Notes: generated by a model not told the origin, from the letters alone. Counted from the stretch's first letter, positions 46,589 through 57,025 are shown. The stretch is DNA of 64,000 nt from Pseudomonas azotoformans (GCF_001579805.1 NZ_CP014546.1:1116001-1180000), one strand, 5' to 3'. Program-made: numbers and translations.

Positions 46589-46903
46589 ATGCGTCTTAAA
46601 TATGCTGTCGCAACCCTTGCTGTGCTTTCCCTCCCTGTCGGTTCAGCCATGGCCGACAGTTTCTGGCGCAACGTCATCTCGTCTGGCGCCACTACCGGCT
46701 CGACGTACCTGACGTTCAAAGACCACAAGCTGGTGGTCGCCGCACAAGACGACGCAGGCAGCTTTGTTGCCAGCGATGGCGGCATCCGTGGCCCGTACCT
46801 GGAAGCGGCGATGCAGAAAGTCCGCGCCGATAACCCTGGCCTGCAAGCCACGGATATGGAGCTGGCAAACGCCATCCTCGCGAAAAACGCCGTTACCGAG
46901 TGA
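46589..46903 (+). CDS. DUF2388 domain periplasmic protein
   Basis: A 104-aa exported protein: signal peptide cut after AMA (about 22), then DSFWRNVISSGATTGSTYLT and the terminal ANAILAKNA pattern of DUF2388, a family found mainly in Pseudomonas. Function unknown. GGAGT precedes the ATG at 46589. It ends at an intrinsic terminator. Confidence 0.88.
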   Translation: MRLKYAVATLAVLSLPVGSAMADSFWRNVISSGATTGSTYLTFKDHKLVVAAQDDAGSFVASDGGIRGPYLEAAMQKVRADNPGLQATDMELANAILAKNAVTE

Positions 46904-46921
46904 TCCCATCACTTTGAAAAG

Positions 46922-46946
46922 TGCCGCTTTTAAGCGGCATTTTTTT
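46922..46946 (+). terminator. Intrinsic terminator after the DUF2388 gene
   Basis: Perfect 8-bp stem TGCCGCTT/AAGCGGCA with a 2-base nominal loop, then T7. Confidence 0.9.
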
Positions 46947-47077
46947 GTCCACGTTTTTACCGTCAGCATGACAATTCATTCACGCGCGACAGGCTATATT
47001 CAGTCAAGCCGTGCAACCATGCCGGTGCTGATACCTCGCTTACTCATCGCCAATCTGAAACGGATGCCTTCGTCGTC

Positions 47078-48217
47078 ATGAGCCAACAGCCCTTCCTGCC
47101 GTTCTCCAAACCCACCATCGATGAAGCCACCATCTCGGCGGTCGGCGATGTACTGCGCTCAGGCTGGATCACCAGCGGGCCGAAAGTGCAGGCATTCGAA
47201 GCTCAGTTGTCGGAATACTTTGGCGGCCGGCCGGTGCGCACCTTCAACTCGGGCACCTGCACCATGGAGATTGCCTTGCGCATTGCCGGCATCGGGCCGG
47301 GTGATGAAGTCATCACCACACCGATCTCCTGGGTGGCCACGGCCAACGTGATCCTGGAAGTCGGCGCCACGCCGGTGTTTGCCGATATCGACCCGGTCAC
47401 CCGCAACATCGACCTGGCCCAGGTGGAGGCGGCGATTACCCCGCGCACCAAGGCGATCATCCCGGTTTACCTGGCCGGTCTGCCCCTGGACATGCCGATG
47501 CTGTACGCACTGGCAAACAAGTACAACCTGCGTATCGTCGAGGACGCTGCCCAGGCATTGGGTTCAAGCTGGGATGGCGAGCGCATCGGCGCCACCGGTG
47601 ATTTCGTGTCGTTCAGTTTCCAGGCCAACAAGAACATCACCTCTTCAGAGGGCGGTTGCCTGGTGTTGAACAACGCCGAAGAAGCGCGTCTGGCCGAGAA
47701 GTATCGCCTGCAAGGCGTCACCCGTACCGGCTTCGATGGCTTGGATGTAGATGTGCTGGGCGGCAAGTTCAATATGACCGACATCGCCGCCGCCATTGGC
47801 CTGGGGCAGTTTGCCCATATCGAGAAGATCACCGCGCATCGCCAGAACCTGGCGCGGCACTACTTCAAGTGCTTTGGGAGTGATTTTGAAGCGTTGTACG
47901 GCGCACAACTGCCACCGGCCGACTTCGAAAACAGCAACTGGCACCTGTTCCAACTGGTGCTGCCAGAGCGTCAGGACGGCCTGCCAGCCCGCGCCACCTT
48001 CATGGAGCAGATGCAGGCCCACGGCGTCGGCATTGGCTATCACTACCCGCCGATCCACCTGCTGAGTCTTTATCGGGCACAGGGCTTCAAGGAAGGCATG
48101 TTCCCGGTGGCAGAAAAGGTCGGTCGTTTGATCGTGTCGTTGCCGATGTTCACGGCGATGACGGAGGCGGATGTGGAGCGGTCGGTAGCGGCAGTGAAAG
48201 CGGTTCTACAGCGCTGA
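47078..48217 (+). CDS. DegT/DnrJ/EryC1/StrS (ArnB-like) sugar aminotransferase
   Basis: A 379-aa PLP enzyme with the lysine K185 in SFQANKNITSSEGG, as in ArnB, and the expected FNSGTCTMEIALR and GYHYPPIHLLSLY motifs. Such enzymes transaminate nucleotide keto-sugars (for example UDP-4-keto-arabinose). No arn or O-antigen gene is adjacent, so the pathway is unclear. It is isolated between terminators. Confidence 0.9.
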   Translation: MSQQPFLPFSKPTIDEATISAVGDVLRSGWITSGPKVQAFEAQLSEYFGGRPVRTFNSGTCTMEIALRIAGIGPGDEVITTPISWVATANVILEVGATPVFADIDPVTRNIDLAQVEAAITPRTKAIIPVYLAGLPLDMPMLYALANKYNLRIVEDAAQALGSSWDGERIGATGDFVSFSFQANKNITSSEGGCLVLNNAEEARLAEKYRLQGVTRTGFDGLDVDVLGGKFNMTDIAAAIGLGQFAHIEKITAHRQNLARHYFKCFGSDFEALYGAQLPPADFENSNWHLFQLVLPERQDGLPARATFMEQMQAHGVGIGYHYPPIHLLSLYRAQGFKEGMFPVAEKVGRLIVSLPMFTAMTEADVERSVAAVKAVLQR

Positions 48218-48224
48218 AAGCACA

Positions 48225-48254
48225 TTGCGGGAGCCGGATAACCGGCTCCCGCAA
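48225..48254. terminator. Strong bidirectional hairpin between the aminotransferase and gcvH
   Basis: A perfect 13-bp stem (TTGCGGGAGCCGG/CCGGCTCCCGCAA) with loop ATAA between convergent genes. GC-rich without a T-run; it resembles REP-type elements but is not proven to be repetitive in this window. Confidence 0.75.
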
Positions 48255-48259
48255 CAGAA

Positions 48260-48643
48260 TCACTCGCCGATGGCGGCTTTGTAGCCAGCAGCATCCAGCA
48301 GTTTTTCCAGATCAGCCGGATTGCTCGGCTTGAGCTTGAAGATCCACGCGCCGTACGGGTCGGAGTTCAGCAGCTCAGGGCTACCGCTCAGCTCTTCATT
48401 GACGGCAATCACTTCGCCTGCAACCGGAGCGTAGATGTCCGAGGCGGCCTTCACCGACTCAACCACACCCGCTTGGCCGGCAGCGTCAAACTGCGCGCCC
48501 ACTTCGGCCAACTCGACAAACACCACATCACCCAACGCTTCCTGAGCATGGTCGGAAATACCGACGGTCACGGTGCCGTCAGCTTCCAGGCGTGCCCATT
48601 CGTGGCTTTCGGCAAAACGCAGGTCGGCAGGGATATCGCTCAT
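48260..48643 (-). CDS. gcvH: Glycine cleavage system H protein
   Basis: The 127-aa lipoyl carrier protein shuttles the methylamine intermediate between GcvP and GcvT. The lipoylated lysine is K65 in VESVKAASD. Start at ATG 48643 ([10 protein letters not shown]). Follows gcvT by 53 bp; gcvP is not in this window. Confidence 0.95.
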   Translation of the reverse strand: MSDIPADLRFAESHEWARLEADGTVTVGISDHAQEALGDVVFVELAEVGAQFDAAGQAGVVESVKAASDIYAPVAGEVIAVNEELSGSPELLNSDPYGAWIFKLKPSNPADLEKLLDAAGYKAAIGE

Positions 48644-48696
48644 AATCTGTGTCCTCAAGAAGTAATGTCAGCGGCCATTGGCCTGCCGGAAATAGG

Positions 48697-49779
48697 TTAG
48701 ATCAAGGTTTTGCCATGGCGCACGAAGGTCGGTTTGACCACTCGAACCGGGTACCACTTGCCGCGGATTTCCACTTCGGCCCGATCAGCCGTTGCCGTCG
48801 GTACTCGCGCCAGGGCAATGGATTTGCTCAGCGTAGGAGAGAAACTACCACTGGTGATCTCCCCTTCGCCAATATTGGCGATACGAACCACCTGGTGAGC
48901 ACGTAAAACTCCACGTTCTTCCAGTACCAGCCCGACCAGTTTGAACTGCACACCCGCGGCTTTTTCCGCTTCCAGCGCGGCGCGGCCGATGAAGTTGCGC
49001 TCGGCCGGCTCCCAGGCAATGCTCCAGGCCATGTTCGACGCCAACGGCGAAACGTCCTGATGGATGTCCTGACCGTAGAGGTTCATGCCCGCCTCCAGGC
49101 GCAGGGTATCCCGGGCGCCAAGGCCGATGGGGGAAATACCGGCACCTACCAGGTCGTTGAAAAAGCCCGGCGCCTGATCGGCCGGCAGGACAATCTCCAG
49201 ACCATCTTCGCCGGTATAACCCGTGCGGGCGATAAACCAATCGCCGTCGGCCTGGCCTTCGAAGGGTTTGAGCTGGTGAATCAGCGCGCCGCGCGACTGG
49301 GTCACCAGCTCGGCAATCTTCTGCCGGGCGTGGGGGCCTTGGATAGCGAGCATGGCCAGCTCAGGGCGTTCATGCAGCTGCACCTGGTAATTGCCCAGTT
49401 GCGCGTGCATCCAGGCCATGTCCTGGTCACGGGTGGCGGCATTCACCACCAGCCGATAAGCGGACTCGGTGCGGTAGACGATCATGTCGTCCACCACGCC
49501 GCCCTTTTCGTTGAGCATGGCGCTGTACAACGCACGGCCGCAGCCGTGCAGGCGTTCGACATCATTGGCCAGCAGGTACTGGAGCCATTCCTTGGCCTGG
49601 GGGCCGGTGACATCGATCACGGTCATATGGGATACATCGAACACCCCGCAGTCGCGTCGCACCTGGTGGTGTTCTTCAACCTGCGAGCCGTAGTGCAGAG
49701 GCATATCCCAACCGCCAAAATCGACCATTTTCGCGCCGAGGGCGAGATGCAGGTCATACAGAGGCGTACGCTGTCCCAT
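48697..49779 (-). CDS. gcvT: Glycine cleavage system T protein (aminomethyltransferase)
   Basis: The 360-aa folate-dependent enzyme releases ammonia and passes the methylene group to tetrahydrofolate. It has the [22 protein letters not shown] start and [10 protein letters not shown] motifs. AGGAG precedes ATG 49779. It heads a small operon with gcvH. A 5-bp palindrome (CCTTG/CAAGG) lies in its upstream region at 49836-49850. Confidence 0.95.
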   Translation of the reverse strand: MGQRTPLYDLHLALGAKMVDFGGWDMPLHYGSQVEEHHQVRRDCGVFDVSHMTVIDVTGPQAKEWLQYLLANDVERLHGCGRALYSAMLNEKGGVVDDMIVYRTESAYRLVVNAATRDQDMAWMHAQLGNYQVQLHERPELAMLAIQGPHARQKIAELVTQSRGALIHQLKPFEGQADGDWFIARTGYTGEDGLEIVLPADQAPGFFNDLVGAGISPIGLGARDTLRLEAGMNLYGQDIHQDVSPLASNMAWSIAWEPAERNFIGRAALEAEKAAGVQFKLVGLVLEERGVLRAHQVVRIANIGEGEITSGSFSPTLSKSIALARVPTATADRAEVEIRGKWYPVRVVKPTFVRHGKTLI

Positions 49780-49935
49780 GGGTTTCTCCTTCCGGGCGTG
49801 GCGAAGGTGCGCGGAGCTACTGTTCGCGCTGAACACCTTGAATTACAAGGCCTGCAGCCACGCCCAGCGACCCGCTCCGAAAGACGAAGCGCACCGAATG
49901 CCGCGCATTGTAGCCGCAAGCCGTAGGACTGGCAC

Positions 49936-51552
49936 CTAACCGATTTGCCGGGCGGAGCGTCGAATCAGCCCGATCACCGGCAACAGGCCGACCAGCACCA
50001 GTGTCAACGCGGGCAAAGAGGCCCTTGCCCATTCGCCTTCACTGGTCATTTCAAAGATGCGCACGGCCAGCGTGTCCCAGCCGAACGGGCGCATCAGCAG
50101 GGTCGCGGGCATTTCCTTGAGCACATCGACAAACACCAGCAGTGCCGCACTCAAGGTCCCCGGCAGCAACAACGGCAGATACACTTTGCAAAACAGTCGC
50201 GGGCCACTGACGCCAAGACTGCGTGCTGCTTCCGGCAGGGAGGGCCGGATGCGCGCCAGGCTGTTTTCCAACGGCCCATAGGCCACCGCCAGGAAACGCA
50301 CCAGATACGCCAGCACCAACGCCGACAGGCTGCCCAACAGCAATGGCTTGCCCGCGCCGCCGAGCCAGCCGGACAGCGGCACCACCAGTTCACGGTCCAA
50401 ATAGCTGAACGCCAACATGATCGACACCGCCAACACCGAACCCGGCAAGGCATAACCGACATTGGCCAGGCTGATGCCGGAGCGGATCGCCCGCGTCGGC
50501 GCCAGCCGGTTGGCGAAGGCCAGCACCAGCGCCACGCTGACTGTGATCAGGGCAGCGATCCCGCCCAGATAAAGCGTGTGAACAATCAGGCCGGAGTAGC
50601 GTTCATCCAGATCGAAGCGACCGCGCTGCCAGAACCAGGCAACCAGTTGCAGCATCGGGATCACAAAGGCACAGGCGAACACCAGCCCACACCAACTACT
50701 CGCCGCTGCCGCCTTGAACCCGCGTAGGTGATACAGCGCCTTGCCCCGTGGCCGCTCGTTGCTCGGTCGGCTGGCGCCCCGTGCTCGCCGCTCGCCATAC
50801 AGCACCAGCATCACCACCAACAGCAACAAGCTGGCCAACTGGGCGGCGCTGGACAGGCTGAAAAAGCCGTACCAGGTCTTGTAGATGGCGGTGGTGAAGG
50901 TATCGAAGTTGAACACCGAGACCGCACCAAAATCCGCCAGGGTCTCCATCAATGCCAATGCCACCCCGGCGCCAATCGCCGGCCGCGCCATGGGCAGGGC
51001 CACATGCCAGAACGCGCGCCACGGCGATTGCCCCAACACCCGCGCCGCTTCCATCAGGCCTTTGCCCTGGGCCAGGAATGCGCTGCGCGCCAGCAGATAA
51101 ACGTAGGGATAGAACACCAGCACCAACACGATGATCACACCGCTGGTGGAACGCACCCGAGGCAGCCTCAAGCCACTGCCAAACCATTCGCGCAGCAGGG
51201 TTTGCACCGGGCCGGAGAAATCCAGCAAGCCGACAAATACAAAAGCCAGAACGTAGGCCGGAATGGCGAACGGCAGCATCAACGCCCAATCGAGCCAGCG
51301 CCGGCCGGGGAACTCGCAGAGGCTGGTCAGCCAGGCCAGGCTCACGCCCAGCAGGGTCACGCCGACGCCGACACCCAACACCAGGGTCAGGGTGTTGCCC
51401 AGCAGGCGCGGCATCTGGGTTTCCCAGAGGTGGGACCAGATTTGTGCATCGATGCTTTGCCAGGACAGCAACAGCACGCTCAGCGGCAGCAGCACCAGGG
51501 CAGCGACGGTGAAGACCGGCAGGTACCAGCGGCGTTGGGCGGGGTAGGCCAA
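49936..51552 (-). CDS. Fused ferric iron ABC transporter permease (FbpB type)
   Basis: The 538-aa protein has about twelve membrane segments and two EAA loops (EAARVLGQSPWRAFWHVALPM and EAARSLGVSGPRLFCKVYLPL), so two permease units are fused, as in FbpB/AfuB. The binding protein gene upstream on the same strand confirms iron-type transport. The start codon is TTG at 51552 with GAGAG upstream; no earlier ATG is available. No ATPase gene is near. Confidence 0.88.
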   Translation of the reverse strand: MAYPAQRRWYLPVFTVAALVLLPLSVLLLSWQSIDAQIWSHLWETQMPRLLGNTLTLVLGVGVGVTLLGVSLAWLTSLCEFPGRRWLDWALMLPFAIPAYVLAFVFVGLLDFSGPVQTLLREWFGSGLRLPRVRSTSGVIIVLVLVFYPYVYLLARSAFLAQGKGLMEAARVLGQSPWRAFWHVALPMARPAIGAGVALALMETLADFGAVSVFNFDTFTTAIYKTWYGFFSLSSAAQLASLLLLVVMLVLYGERRARGASRPSNERPRGKALYHLRGFKAAAASSWCGLVFACAFVIPMLQLVAWFWQRGRFDLDERYSGLIVHTLYLGGIAALITVSVALVLAFANRLAPTRAIRSGISLANVGYALPGSVLAVSIMLAFSYLDRELVVPLSGWLGGAGKPLLLGSLSALVLAYLVRFLAVAYGPLENSLARIRPSLPEAARSLGVSGPRLFCKVYLPLLLPGTLSAALLVFVDVLKEMPATLLMRPFGWDTLAVRIFEMTSEGEWARASLPALTLVLVGLLPVIGLIRRSARQIG

Positions 51553-51599
51553 TGAGAAACTCTCAGAATAATAAAGATTTTCAAGGCGCCGCTAACCAA

Positions 51600-51688
51600 T
51601 GTGGGAGCGGGCTTGCTCGCGAATGCAGTGTATCAGCCACACATGTATCGACTGACACGACGCTTTCGCGAGCAAGCCCGCTCCCACA
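51600..51688. repeat. REPIN (paired REP sequences in inverted orientation)
   Basis: Two near-identical REP arms face each other: 22 bp at 51601-51622 (GTGGGAGCGGGCTTGCTCGC...) and its perfect complement at 51666-51687, separated by about 43 bp. This is the doublet form of P. fluorescens REP sequences, mobilised in trans by a RAYT transposase encoded elsewhere. It sits between the iron permease and its binding protein gene and can form a cruciform or mRNA hairpin. Confidence 0.92.
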
Positions 51689-51713
51689 TTTCGATCTGCG
51701 GCGTTTTAAAAAT

Positions 51714-52718
51714 TTAGTTCCAGCCAGCCCGATCCATCAACCGAATCGCCTCAGCCTGGCGCTTGCCCGCCACTTCCACCGGCAAGGTGTCCGCCACGAA
51801 CTTGCCCCAGCTCGCGACTTCCGCCGACGGCGGTACGGCCGGGTTGGCCGGGAATTCCTGGTTCACGTCGGCAAAGATCTTCTGCGCCTCAGGCGTGGTC
51901 ATCCACTCCACCAGTGCCTTGGCGGCTTCCGGGTGCGGAGCGTGTTGGGTCAGGCCGATGCCCGACAGGTTCACGTGCACGCCACGGTCGCCCTGGTTCG
52001 GCCAGAACAGTTTTACCGCCAGGTCCGGCTTCTGTTTGTGCAGGCGGCCATAGTAGTAGGTGTTGACGATGCCCACGTCGCACTGCCCGGCATTGATGGC
52101 CTCCAGCACGGCGATGTCGTCGGAGAACACGTCGGTGGACAGGTTGTTCACCCAGCCCTTGACGATTTCTTCGGTCTTGGCGGCGCCGTGGGTTTCGATC
52201 AGGGTGGCGGTCAGCGACTGGTTGTAGACCTTTTTCGCCGTGCGCAGGCACAGGCGGCCTTCCCACTGTTTGTCGGCCAGGGCTTCGTAGGTGGTGAGGT
52301 CGCCCGGTTTTACCCGGTCGGTGGAATAGGCGATGGTCCGCGCGCGCAGGCTCAAGCCGGTCCAGGTGTGTTTGGACGAGCGGTATTGCAGAGGGATGTT
52401 CTTGTCGATCACCGGGGAAGTGAACGGTTGCAGGATGCCCATTTGCTCAGCCTGCCAGAGGTTGCCGGCATCTACGGTGAGCAGCAGGTCGGCGGTGGCG
52501 TTTTCGCCCTCGGCCTTGATGCGCTGCATCAGCGGGGCTTCCTTGTCGGTGATGAATTTCACCTGCACGCCGGTTTTCTTTGTGTAGGCGTCGAACACTG
52601 GCTTGATCAGTTCGTCGATGCGCGAGGAGTAGACCACCACTTCGTCGGCGGCCTGCACGGTGGTGCTGCCGATCAGGGTGAGTGCCAGGGCAGTCAGGAG
52701 GCGCTTGGGTGCCAACAT
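51714..52718 (-). CDS. Iron(III)-binding periplasmic protein (FbpA/FutA type)
   Basis: A 334-aa binding protein with a signal peptide (cut after VQA, about residue 23) and [21 protein letters not shown]. The adjacent tyrosines in VNTYYYGRL are the usual iron ligands of this family. It feeds the FbpB-type permease whose gene follows after the REPIN. A weak Fur-like sequence lies about 30 bp upstream (52748-52770). Confidence 0.9.
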   Translation of the reverse strand: MLAPKRLLTALALTLIGSTTVQAADEVVVYSSRIDELIKPVFDAYTKKTGVQVKFITDKEAPLMQRIKAEGENATADLLLTVDAGNLWQAEQMGILQPFTSPVIDKNIPLQYRSSKHTWTGLSLRARTIAYSTDRVKPGDLTTYEALADKQWEGRLCLRTAKKVYNQSLTATLIETHGAAKTEEIVKGWVNNLSTDVFSDDIAVLEAINAGQCDVGIVNTYYYGRLHKQKPDLAVKLFWPNQGDRGVHVNLSGIGLTQHAPHPEAAKALVEWMTTPEAQKIFADVNQEFPANPAVPPSAEVASWGKFVADTLPVEVAGKRQAEAIRLMDRAGWN

Positions 52719-52813
52719 GGGTGCGGTCTCTCATTTGCAAAAAGAGGGCAAATGATAAGGACTCACATTTGGTAGCGCTTGGTGGAGGCGTTACCAGATG
52801 TTGCACGACTGTT

Positions 52814-54037
52814 TCAGGGCTGGGCCAGCTCCGGCAGATCCCCGCTCAGACCCAGCGCCTGGCGCACAAAGACGGCCTTGGCCTCGGGCATCTGGTCGAC
52901 CATTTTCAAACCGGCGTTGCGCAACCAGCGCAGCGGCAGTTGATCGGCCTGGAACAGTCGCTCAAAACCCTCCATCGCCGCCATCAACGCCAGGTTGTGC
53001 GGCATGCGTCGACGCTCGTAGCGGCTCAGCACCTTTACATCCGCCAGGCGCTCGCCGCGCTCGGTTGCCGACAACAAGACTTCAGCCAGTGTCGCCGCAT
53101 CCAGGAACCCCAGGTTCACGCCCTGCCCCGCCAAGGGGTGGATCACGTGCGCCGCGTCGCCAATCAACGCGAGGCCTTCGGCCACATAGCGCTTGGCGTG
53201 ACGCTGGCGCAGTGGCACGCAGACGCGCGGATCGGCGCTAAGCACCGTGCCGAGCCGCCCTTCGAAGGCGCGCTCCAGCTCACGGCAGAAGCTTTCATCA
53301 TCCAGCGCCATCAAACGCTCGGACTCGGCGGGCGTGGTCGACCAGACTATCGAACACCAATCTTCCTGCCCGTCCCGCACCAGCGGCAAGAACGCCAATG
53401 GGCCGGTGTCGGTAAAGCGTTGCCACGCGGTGCGCTGGTGCGGCTGGCTGCTGCGTACGCTGGTGACGATGGCGTTATGCAGGTAATCCCATTCGCGGGT
53501 CGCGGTGCCGGTCAGGCGGCGCACGGCGGAATTGGCGCCATCGGCAGCCACCACCAACGGCGCACGCAACGTGCGGCCGTCGGCCAGGGTCAGCAGCCAG
53601 TCATCGCCGGAGCGGCGCATCTGTTCCAGGCGTGCATTGGCCAGCAGGCCCAGGTCGCAGTCGTGCAGGCGGTCGAGCAGTGCATCCTGCACCACGCGGT
53701 TCTCGACGATATGCCCGAGCACTTCGGCATGCACACTGGCGGCGGAAAAATGGATCTGCCCGGTGCCGCTGCCGTCCCACACTTGCATCTCGCCATAAGG
53801 GCTGGCACGGCGCGAGACGATGCCGTCCCACACGCCCAGGCGTTCAAGGATGCGCTGGCTGGCGGCCGACAAGGCGCTCACGCGCGGCTCGAATGCGGCC
53901 TCGCGGTCGAACGGCTTGACGCTCAGCGGGCTGCCGTCGAGCAGCAGCACCTGCAGGCCACTGCCCTGCAACGCCAGCGCCAGGGCGCTTCCGACCATTC
54001 CGGCCCCGACAATCAGCACATCTGCGCGCATGTCCAT
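52814..54037 (-). CDS. Ubiquinone biosynthesis FAD monooxygenase (UbiI/UbiF-like)
   Basis: A 407-aa flavin hydroxylase of the UbiH/COQ6 family with VGAGMVGSALALAL (FAD) and IGDAAHVIHPLAGQGVNLG. It hydroxylates the ubiquinone ring, probably at C5 or C6. It ends a four-gene operon pepP-ubiH-DUF4442-this gene. The exact ring position cannot be decided by eye, so no symbol is given. Start ATG 54037 or 54031. Confidence 0.88.
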   Translation of the reverse strand: MDMRADVLIVGAGMVGSALALALQGSGLQVLLLDGSPLSVKPFDREAAFEPRVSALSAASQRILERLGVWDGIVSRRASPYGEMQVWDGSGTGQIHFSAASVHAEVLGHIVENRVVQDALLDRLHDCDLGLLANARLEQMRRSGDDWLLTLADGRTLRAPLVVAADGANSAVRRLTGTATREWDYLHNAIVTSVRSSQPHQRTAWQRFTDTGPLAFLPLVRDGQEDWCSIVWSTTPAESERLMALDDESFCRELERAFEGRLGTVLSADPRVCVPLRQRHAKRYVAEGLALIGDAAHVIHPLAGQGVNLGFLDAATLAEVLLSATERGERLADVKVLSRYERRRMPHNLALMAAMEGFERLFQADQLPLRWLRNAGLKMVDQMPEAKAVFVRQALGLSGDLPELAQP

Positions 54038-54040
54038 GCT

Positions 54041-54526
54041 TTAAGCCTGTCTCGCTGGCGGCTTGCGCCGCACGTAAAGGGTTTTGTCAACTCGCGCCAC
54101 CAGGGTGCCGGAGCCGTCATGAATCTGGACCTTGAGGTGGGGCAGGTACTTCTCGCCCCCTTCGGTCTGCCGTCGAATCTCATCGAGCAAGGCATCATCG
54201 ATGGAAAACTCGGCATACACCGGGCCTTTGCCCGGCGAAATGAAATCGATACTCGCCGCCTTGTCCCACACGATGTAGTCGCGGCCCAGGTTCTCCATCA
54301 ACAGCAGCATGTAGAACGGGTCGACCATCGAATACAGGCTGCCGCCAAACTGCGTACCGACGTAATTGCGGTTGTACCAGCCCAGGCCCATGCGCACTTT
54401 GACATGCCGGAAGTCCGCGCTCAGTTCTTGCACCCGTACGCCCGCGCCGAGGTACGGCGGATACAGGCTCAGGAACCAGCGCAATAACCGCGCCTTGCCC
54501 AGGCGCTCAATCAACCAGTTACGCAT
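54041..54526 (-). CDS. DUF4442 (hot-dog fold) protein
   Basis: A 161-aa hot-dog-fold protein similar to acyl-CoA thioesterases of DUF4442 ([28 protein letters not shown]). The start is ATG 54526, overlapping the ubiH stop by 8 bp, and only 3 bp separate it from the next gene. Its place inside the ubiquinone hydroxylase operon is conserved in pseudomonads as far as I recall and suggests a quinone-related or membrane lipid role, not demonstrated. Confidence 0.85.
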   Translation of the reverse strand: MRNWLIERLGKARLLRWFLSLYPPYLGAGVRVQELSADFRHVKVRMGLGWYNRNYVGTQFGGSLYSMVDPFYMLLLMENLGRDYIVWDKAASIDFISPGKGPVYAEFSIDDALLDEIRRQTEGGEKYLPHLKVQIHDGSGTLVARVDKTLYVRRKPPARQA

Positions 54527-55706
54527 CGGGACGGGTACCCAGGCCCATGGCCTGACGGGCGAACCAGCGCTTGGCCGGCGGCAGCAAGTCCAGGCCCAGC
54601 AGGCCCATGTTGCGGCCCAGGGCGACCAGCGGTTGGGCGCTGCCGAACAGGCGCGTGACCTGGTCGGAGAAGCCCACGGTGAGTTTCTGGTCCAGGCGCT
54701 GACGCTCGCGATAGCCTTGCAAGGTCGCCAGGTCACCTGGCACTTGCGGTCCGGCCAGCAAGGCCTCGGCCAGCGCATTCGCATCACGCAGGGACAGGTT
54801 GAAGCCCTGCCCCGCAATCGGGTGCAGGCTGTGGGCCGCGTTGCCGAGGATCGCCAGGTGCGAGCGCACTTGCTCCTCGGCTTCCACCAATGTCAGCGGG
54901 TACAGATGACGGGCGCCGACTTGCTTCAGCGTGCCCAGGCGGTAGCCGAACACGCCCTGCAACTCGCTCAAAAAGCTGCGCTCGTCGAGATTGGCCAGGC
55001 GCTGCGCGTCCATGCCGATGCGCGTCCACACCAGTGCGCAGCGGTTGTCCGGCAGCGGCAGCAAGGCCATCGGGCCCTCGTCGGTGAAGCGCTCGAAGGC
55101 CTCACCGTTATGGGATTCGCTGGGGGTGATGTTGGCGATCAATGCGCTCTGGTTGTACGGGCGGGTTTTCACGCCGATGCCCAGTTGCTCACGCAGGCCG
55201 GAGCGGCCACCGTCAGCCAGCACGGCGAGGTCGCATTCCAGCACAGTTTCATCGTTGAGGGTCAGGCGGTAGCCATCGGGCAGCGGTTCCATGCGTGTGA
55301 CTTCGGCCGGGCAACGCCAGCTGACCACCTCTTTGTCCAGGCCTTGCCACAGGCATTGGCCCAGCCAGGCGTTCTCCACCACGTAGCCGAGGGCCGGCAC
55401 GCCCTCTTCCATGGCGGACAGGCGCGCGGTGGAGAAACGCCCACGGTCAGACACGTGGATCTGCTTGATCGGCTCGGCGCGGCGCGAAATCTCTTGCCAC
55501 AAACCCAGGCGCTGATAGATCTGCCGCGCACCAAAGGACAACGCAGAAGAGCGCGCATCGTAGCTCGGCTGGTAGCTGTCGCCCGGCGCAAAAGGTTCGA
55601 TCAGCACGATCTTCCAGCCGCGCGCCCTGGCCCCAGCCTGCAACGCCAGCGCCAGGCTGGCGCCGACCAGGCCGCCGCCAATGATTGCCAGGTTGACCCG
55701 GCTCAT
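54519..55706 (-). CDS. ubiH: 2-octaprenyl-6-methoxyphenyl hydroxylase
   Basis: A 395-aa flavin monooxygenase of ubiquinone synthesis with [15 protein letters not shown] and the UbiH-type [22 protein letters not shown] (asparagine in place of the usual aspartate after the glycine). ATG overlaps the pepP stop as ATGA. Confidence 0.92.
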   Translation of the reverse strand: MSRVNLAIIGGGLVGASLALALQAGARARGWKIVLIEPFAPGDSYQPSYDARSSALSFGARQIYQRLGLWQEISRRAEPIKQIHVSDRGRFSTARLSAMEEGVPALGYVVENAWLGQCLWQGLDKEVVSWRCPAEVTRMEPLPDGYRLTLNDETVLECDLAVLADGGRSGLREQLGIGVKTRPYNQSALIANITPSESHNGEAFERFTDEGPMALLPLPDNRCALVWTRIGMDAQRLANLDERSFLSELQGVFGYRLGTLKQVGARHLYPLTLVEAEEQVRSHLAILGNAAHSLHPIAGQGFNLSLRDANALAEALLAGPQVPGDLATLQGYRERQRLDQKLTVGFSDQVTRLFGSAQPLVALGRNMGLLGLDLLPPAKRWFARQAMGLGTRPDA

Positions 55707-57025
55707 CGGGCAGCCGCCATCAGCGCTTCAATTTCAGCGATGGTCTTGGGCACGCCACCGGTCAGGATTTCACAGCCTTGCTTGGTCACTACCACGTCGT
55801 CCTCGATGCGTACGCCAATGCCACGCCATTTCTTTGCCACATTCGGGTTGTCCGGCGAAATATAGATGCCCGGTTCTACGGTCAGCGCCATGCCGACTTC
55901 CAGCACCCGCCATTCACCGCCCACTTTGTACTCGCCCACATCATGCACATCCATGCCCAGCCAGTGGCCAGCGCGGTGCATGTAGAAGGCTTTATAGGCT
56001 TCGCTGGCGATCAACTCGTCGACGTCACCCTGCAGCAACCCCAGCTTCACCAAGCCAGCAGTAATCACCTGCACGGTTGCCTCATGCGCCTGGTTCCAAT
56101 GCTTGTCCGGGGCGATTTCGGCAAACGCGGCTTCCTGGGAAGCCAGCACAATTTCGTAGATCGCCTTCTGTTCCGGCGAAAACCTGCCATTGACCGGCCA
56201 GGTGCGGGTGATGTCGCTGGCGTAGCAGTCGATCTCGCAGCCGGCGTCGATCAGCACCAGATCGCCGTCCTTGAGCAGCGCGTCATTCTGCTGGTAATGC
56301 AGGATGCAGCTGTTGCGCCCGGCGGCGACGATGGAGCCGTAGGCTGGCATTTTCGCGCCGCCTTTGCGGAATTCATAATCCAGCTCGGCTTCCAGGCTGA
56401 ACTCATGGAGACCGGCACGGCTGGCCTGCATCGCCTTCACGTGGGCGGCGCAGGAGATTCGCGCGGCCTCGCGCATCACCTTCACTTCCGCAGCCGATTT
56501 ATACAGGCGCATGTCGTGGAGCAGATGATCCAGCGCAACGAATTCGTTCGGTGGCTGGGCGCCCAGGTGGGCCTTGGAGCGGATCACGTTGATCCATTCC
56601 ATCAGGTGCCGGTCGAACTCGGCATTGCTGCCCATGGCCGAGTACACCCGGTCGCGACCTTCGATAAGGCCGGGCAGGATGTCGTCGATATCGGTGATAG
56701 GAAACGCGTCGTCGGCGCCAAAATCACGGATCGCGCCTTCGGTGCCCGCGCGCAGGCCGTCCCACAGTTCGCGTTCGGCGTTGCGCTCGCGGCAGAACAG
56801 CACGTACTCGCCGTGCTGGCGACCGGGCATCAGCACAATCACCGCTTCCGGCTCGGGGAAACCGCTCAGGTACTGGAAGTCACTGTCCTGGCGGTACACG
56901 TGTTCGACATCGCGATTGCGGATCGCCACGGCGGCAGCCGGCAGGATCGCGATGCTGTTGGGTTCCATCTGCGCCATGAGCGCCTTGCGGCGTCGGGTGT
57001 ATTCCGCTCGGGGGATATGGATCAT
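55703..57025 (-). CDS. pepP: Xaa-Pro aminopeptidase
   Basis: The 440-aa M24 metallopeptidase removes N-terminal residues next to proline. Metal ligands are visible in LIDAGCEIDCYASDITRT, HRAGHWLGMDVHD, VEPGIYIS and RIEDDVVV. The gene leads into ubiH, as in E. coli (pepP-ubiH-ubiI) and other gammaproteobacteria. It lies 20 bp after the YgfB-type gene. Confidence 0.95.
   Translation of the reverse strand: MIHIPRAEYTRRRKALMAQMEPNSIAILPAAAVAIRNRDVEHVYRQDSDFQYLSGFPEPEAVIVLMPGRQHGEYVLFCRERNAERELWDGLRAGTEGAIRDFGADDAFPITDIDDILPGLIEGRDRVYSAMGSNAEFDRHLMEWINVIRSKAHLGAQPPNEFVALDHLLHDMRLYKSAAEVKVMREAARISCAAHVKAMQASRAGLHEFSLEAELDYEFRKGGAKMPAYGSIVAAGRNSCILHYQQNDALLKDGDLVLIDAGCEIDCYASDITRTWPVNGRFSPEQKAIYEIVLASQEAAFAEIAPDKHWNQAHEATVQVITAGLVKLGLLQGDVDELIASEAYKAFYMHRAGHWLGMDVHDVGEYKVGGEWRVLEVGMALTVEPGIYISPDNPNVAKKWRGIGVRIEDDVVVTKQGCEILTGGVPKTIAEIEALMAAAR

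Noticed and set aside
49780..49935. Glycine riboswitch upstream of gcvT
   Set aside because: The 156-bp leader lacks the paired aptamer structure; no support in sequence.
52748..52770. Possible Fur box before the iron-binding protein gene
   Set aside because: Only partial similarity to the Fur consensus (few matching positions), too weak to list as a feature.
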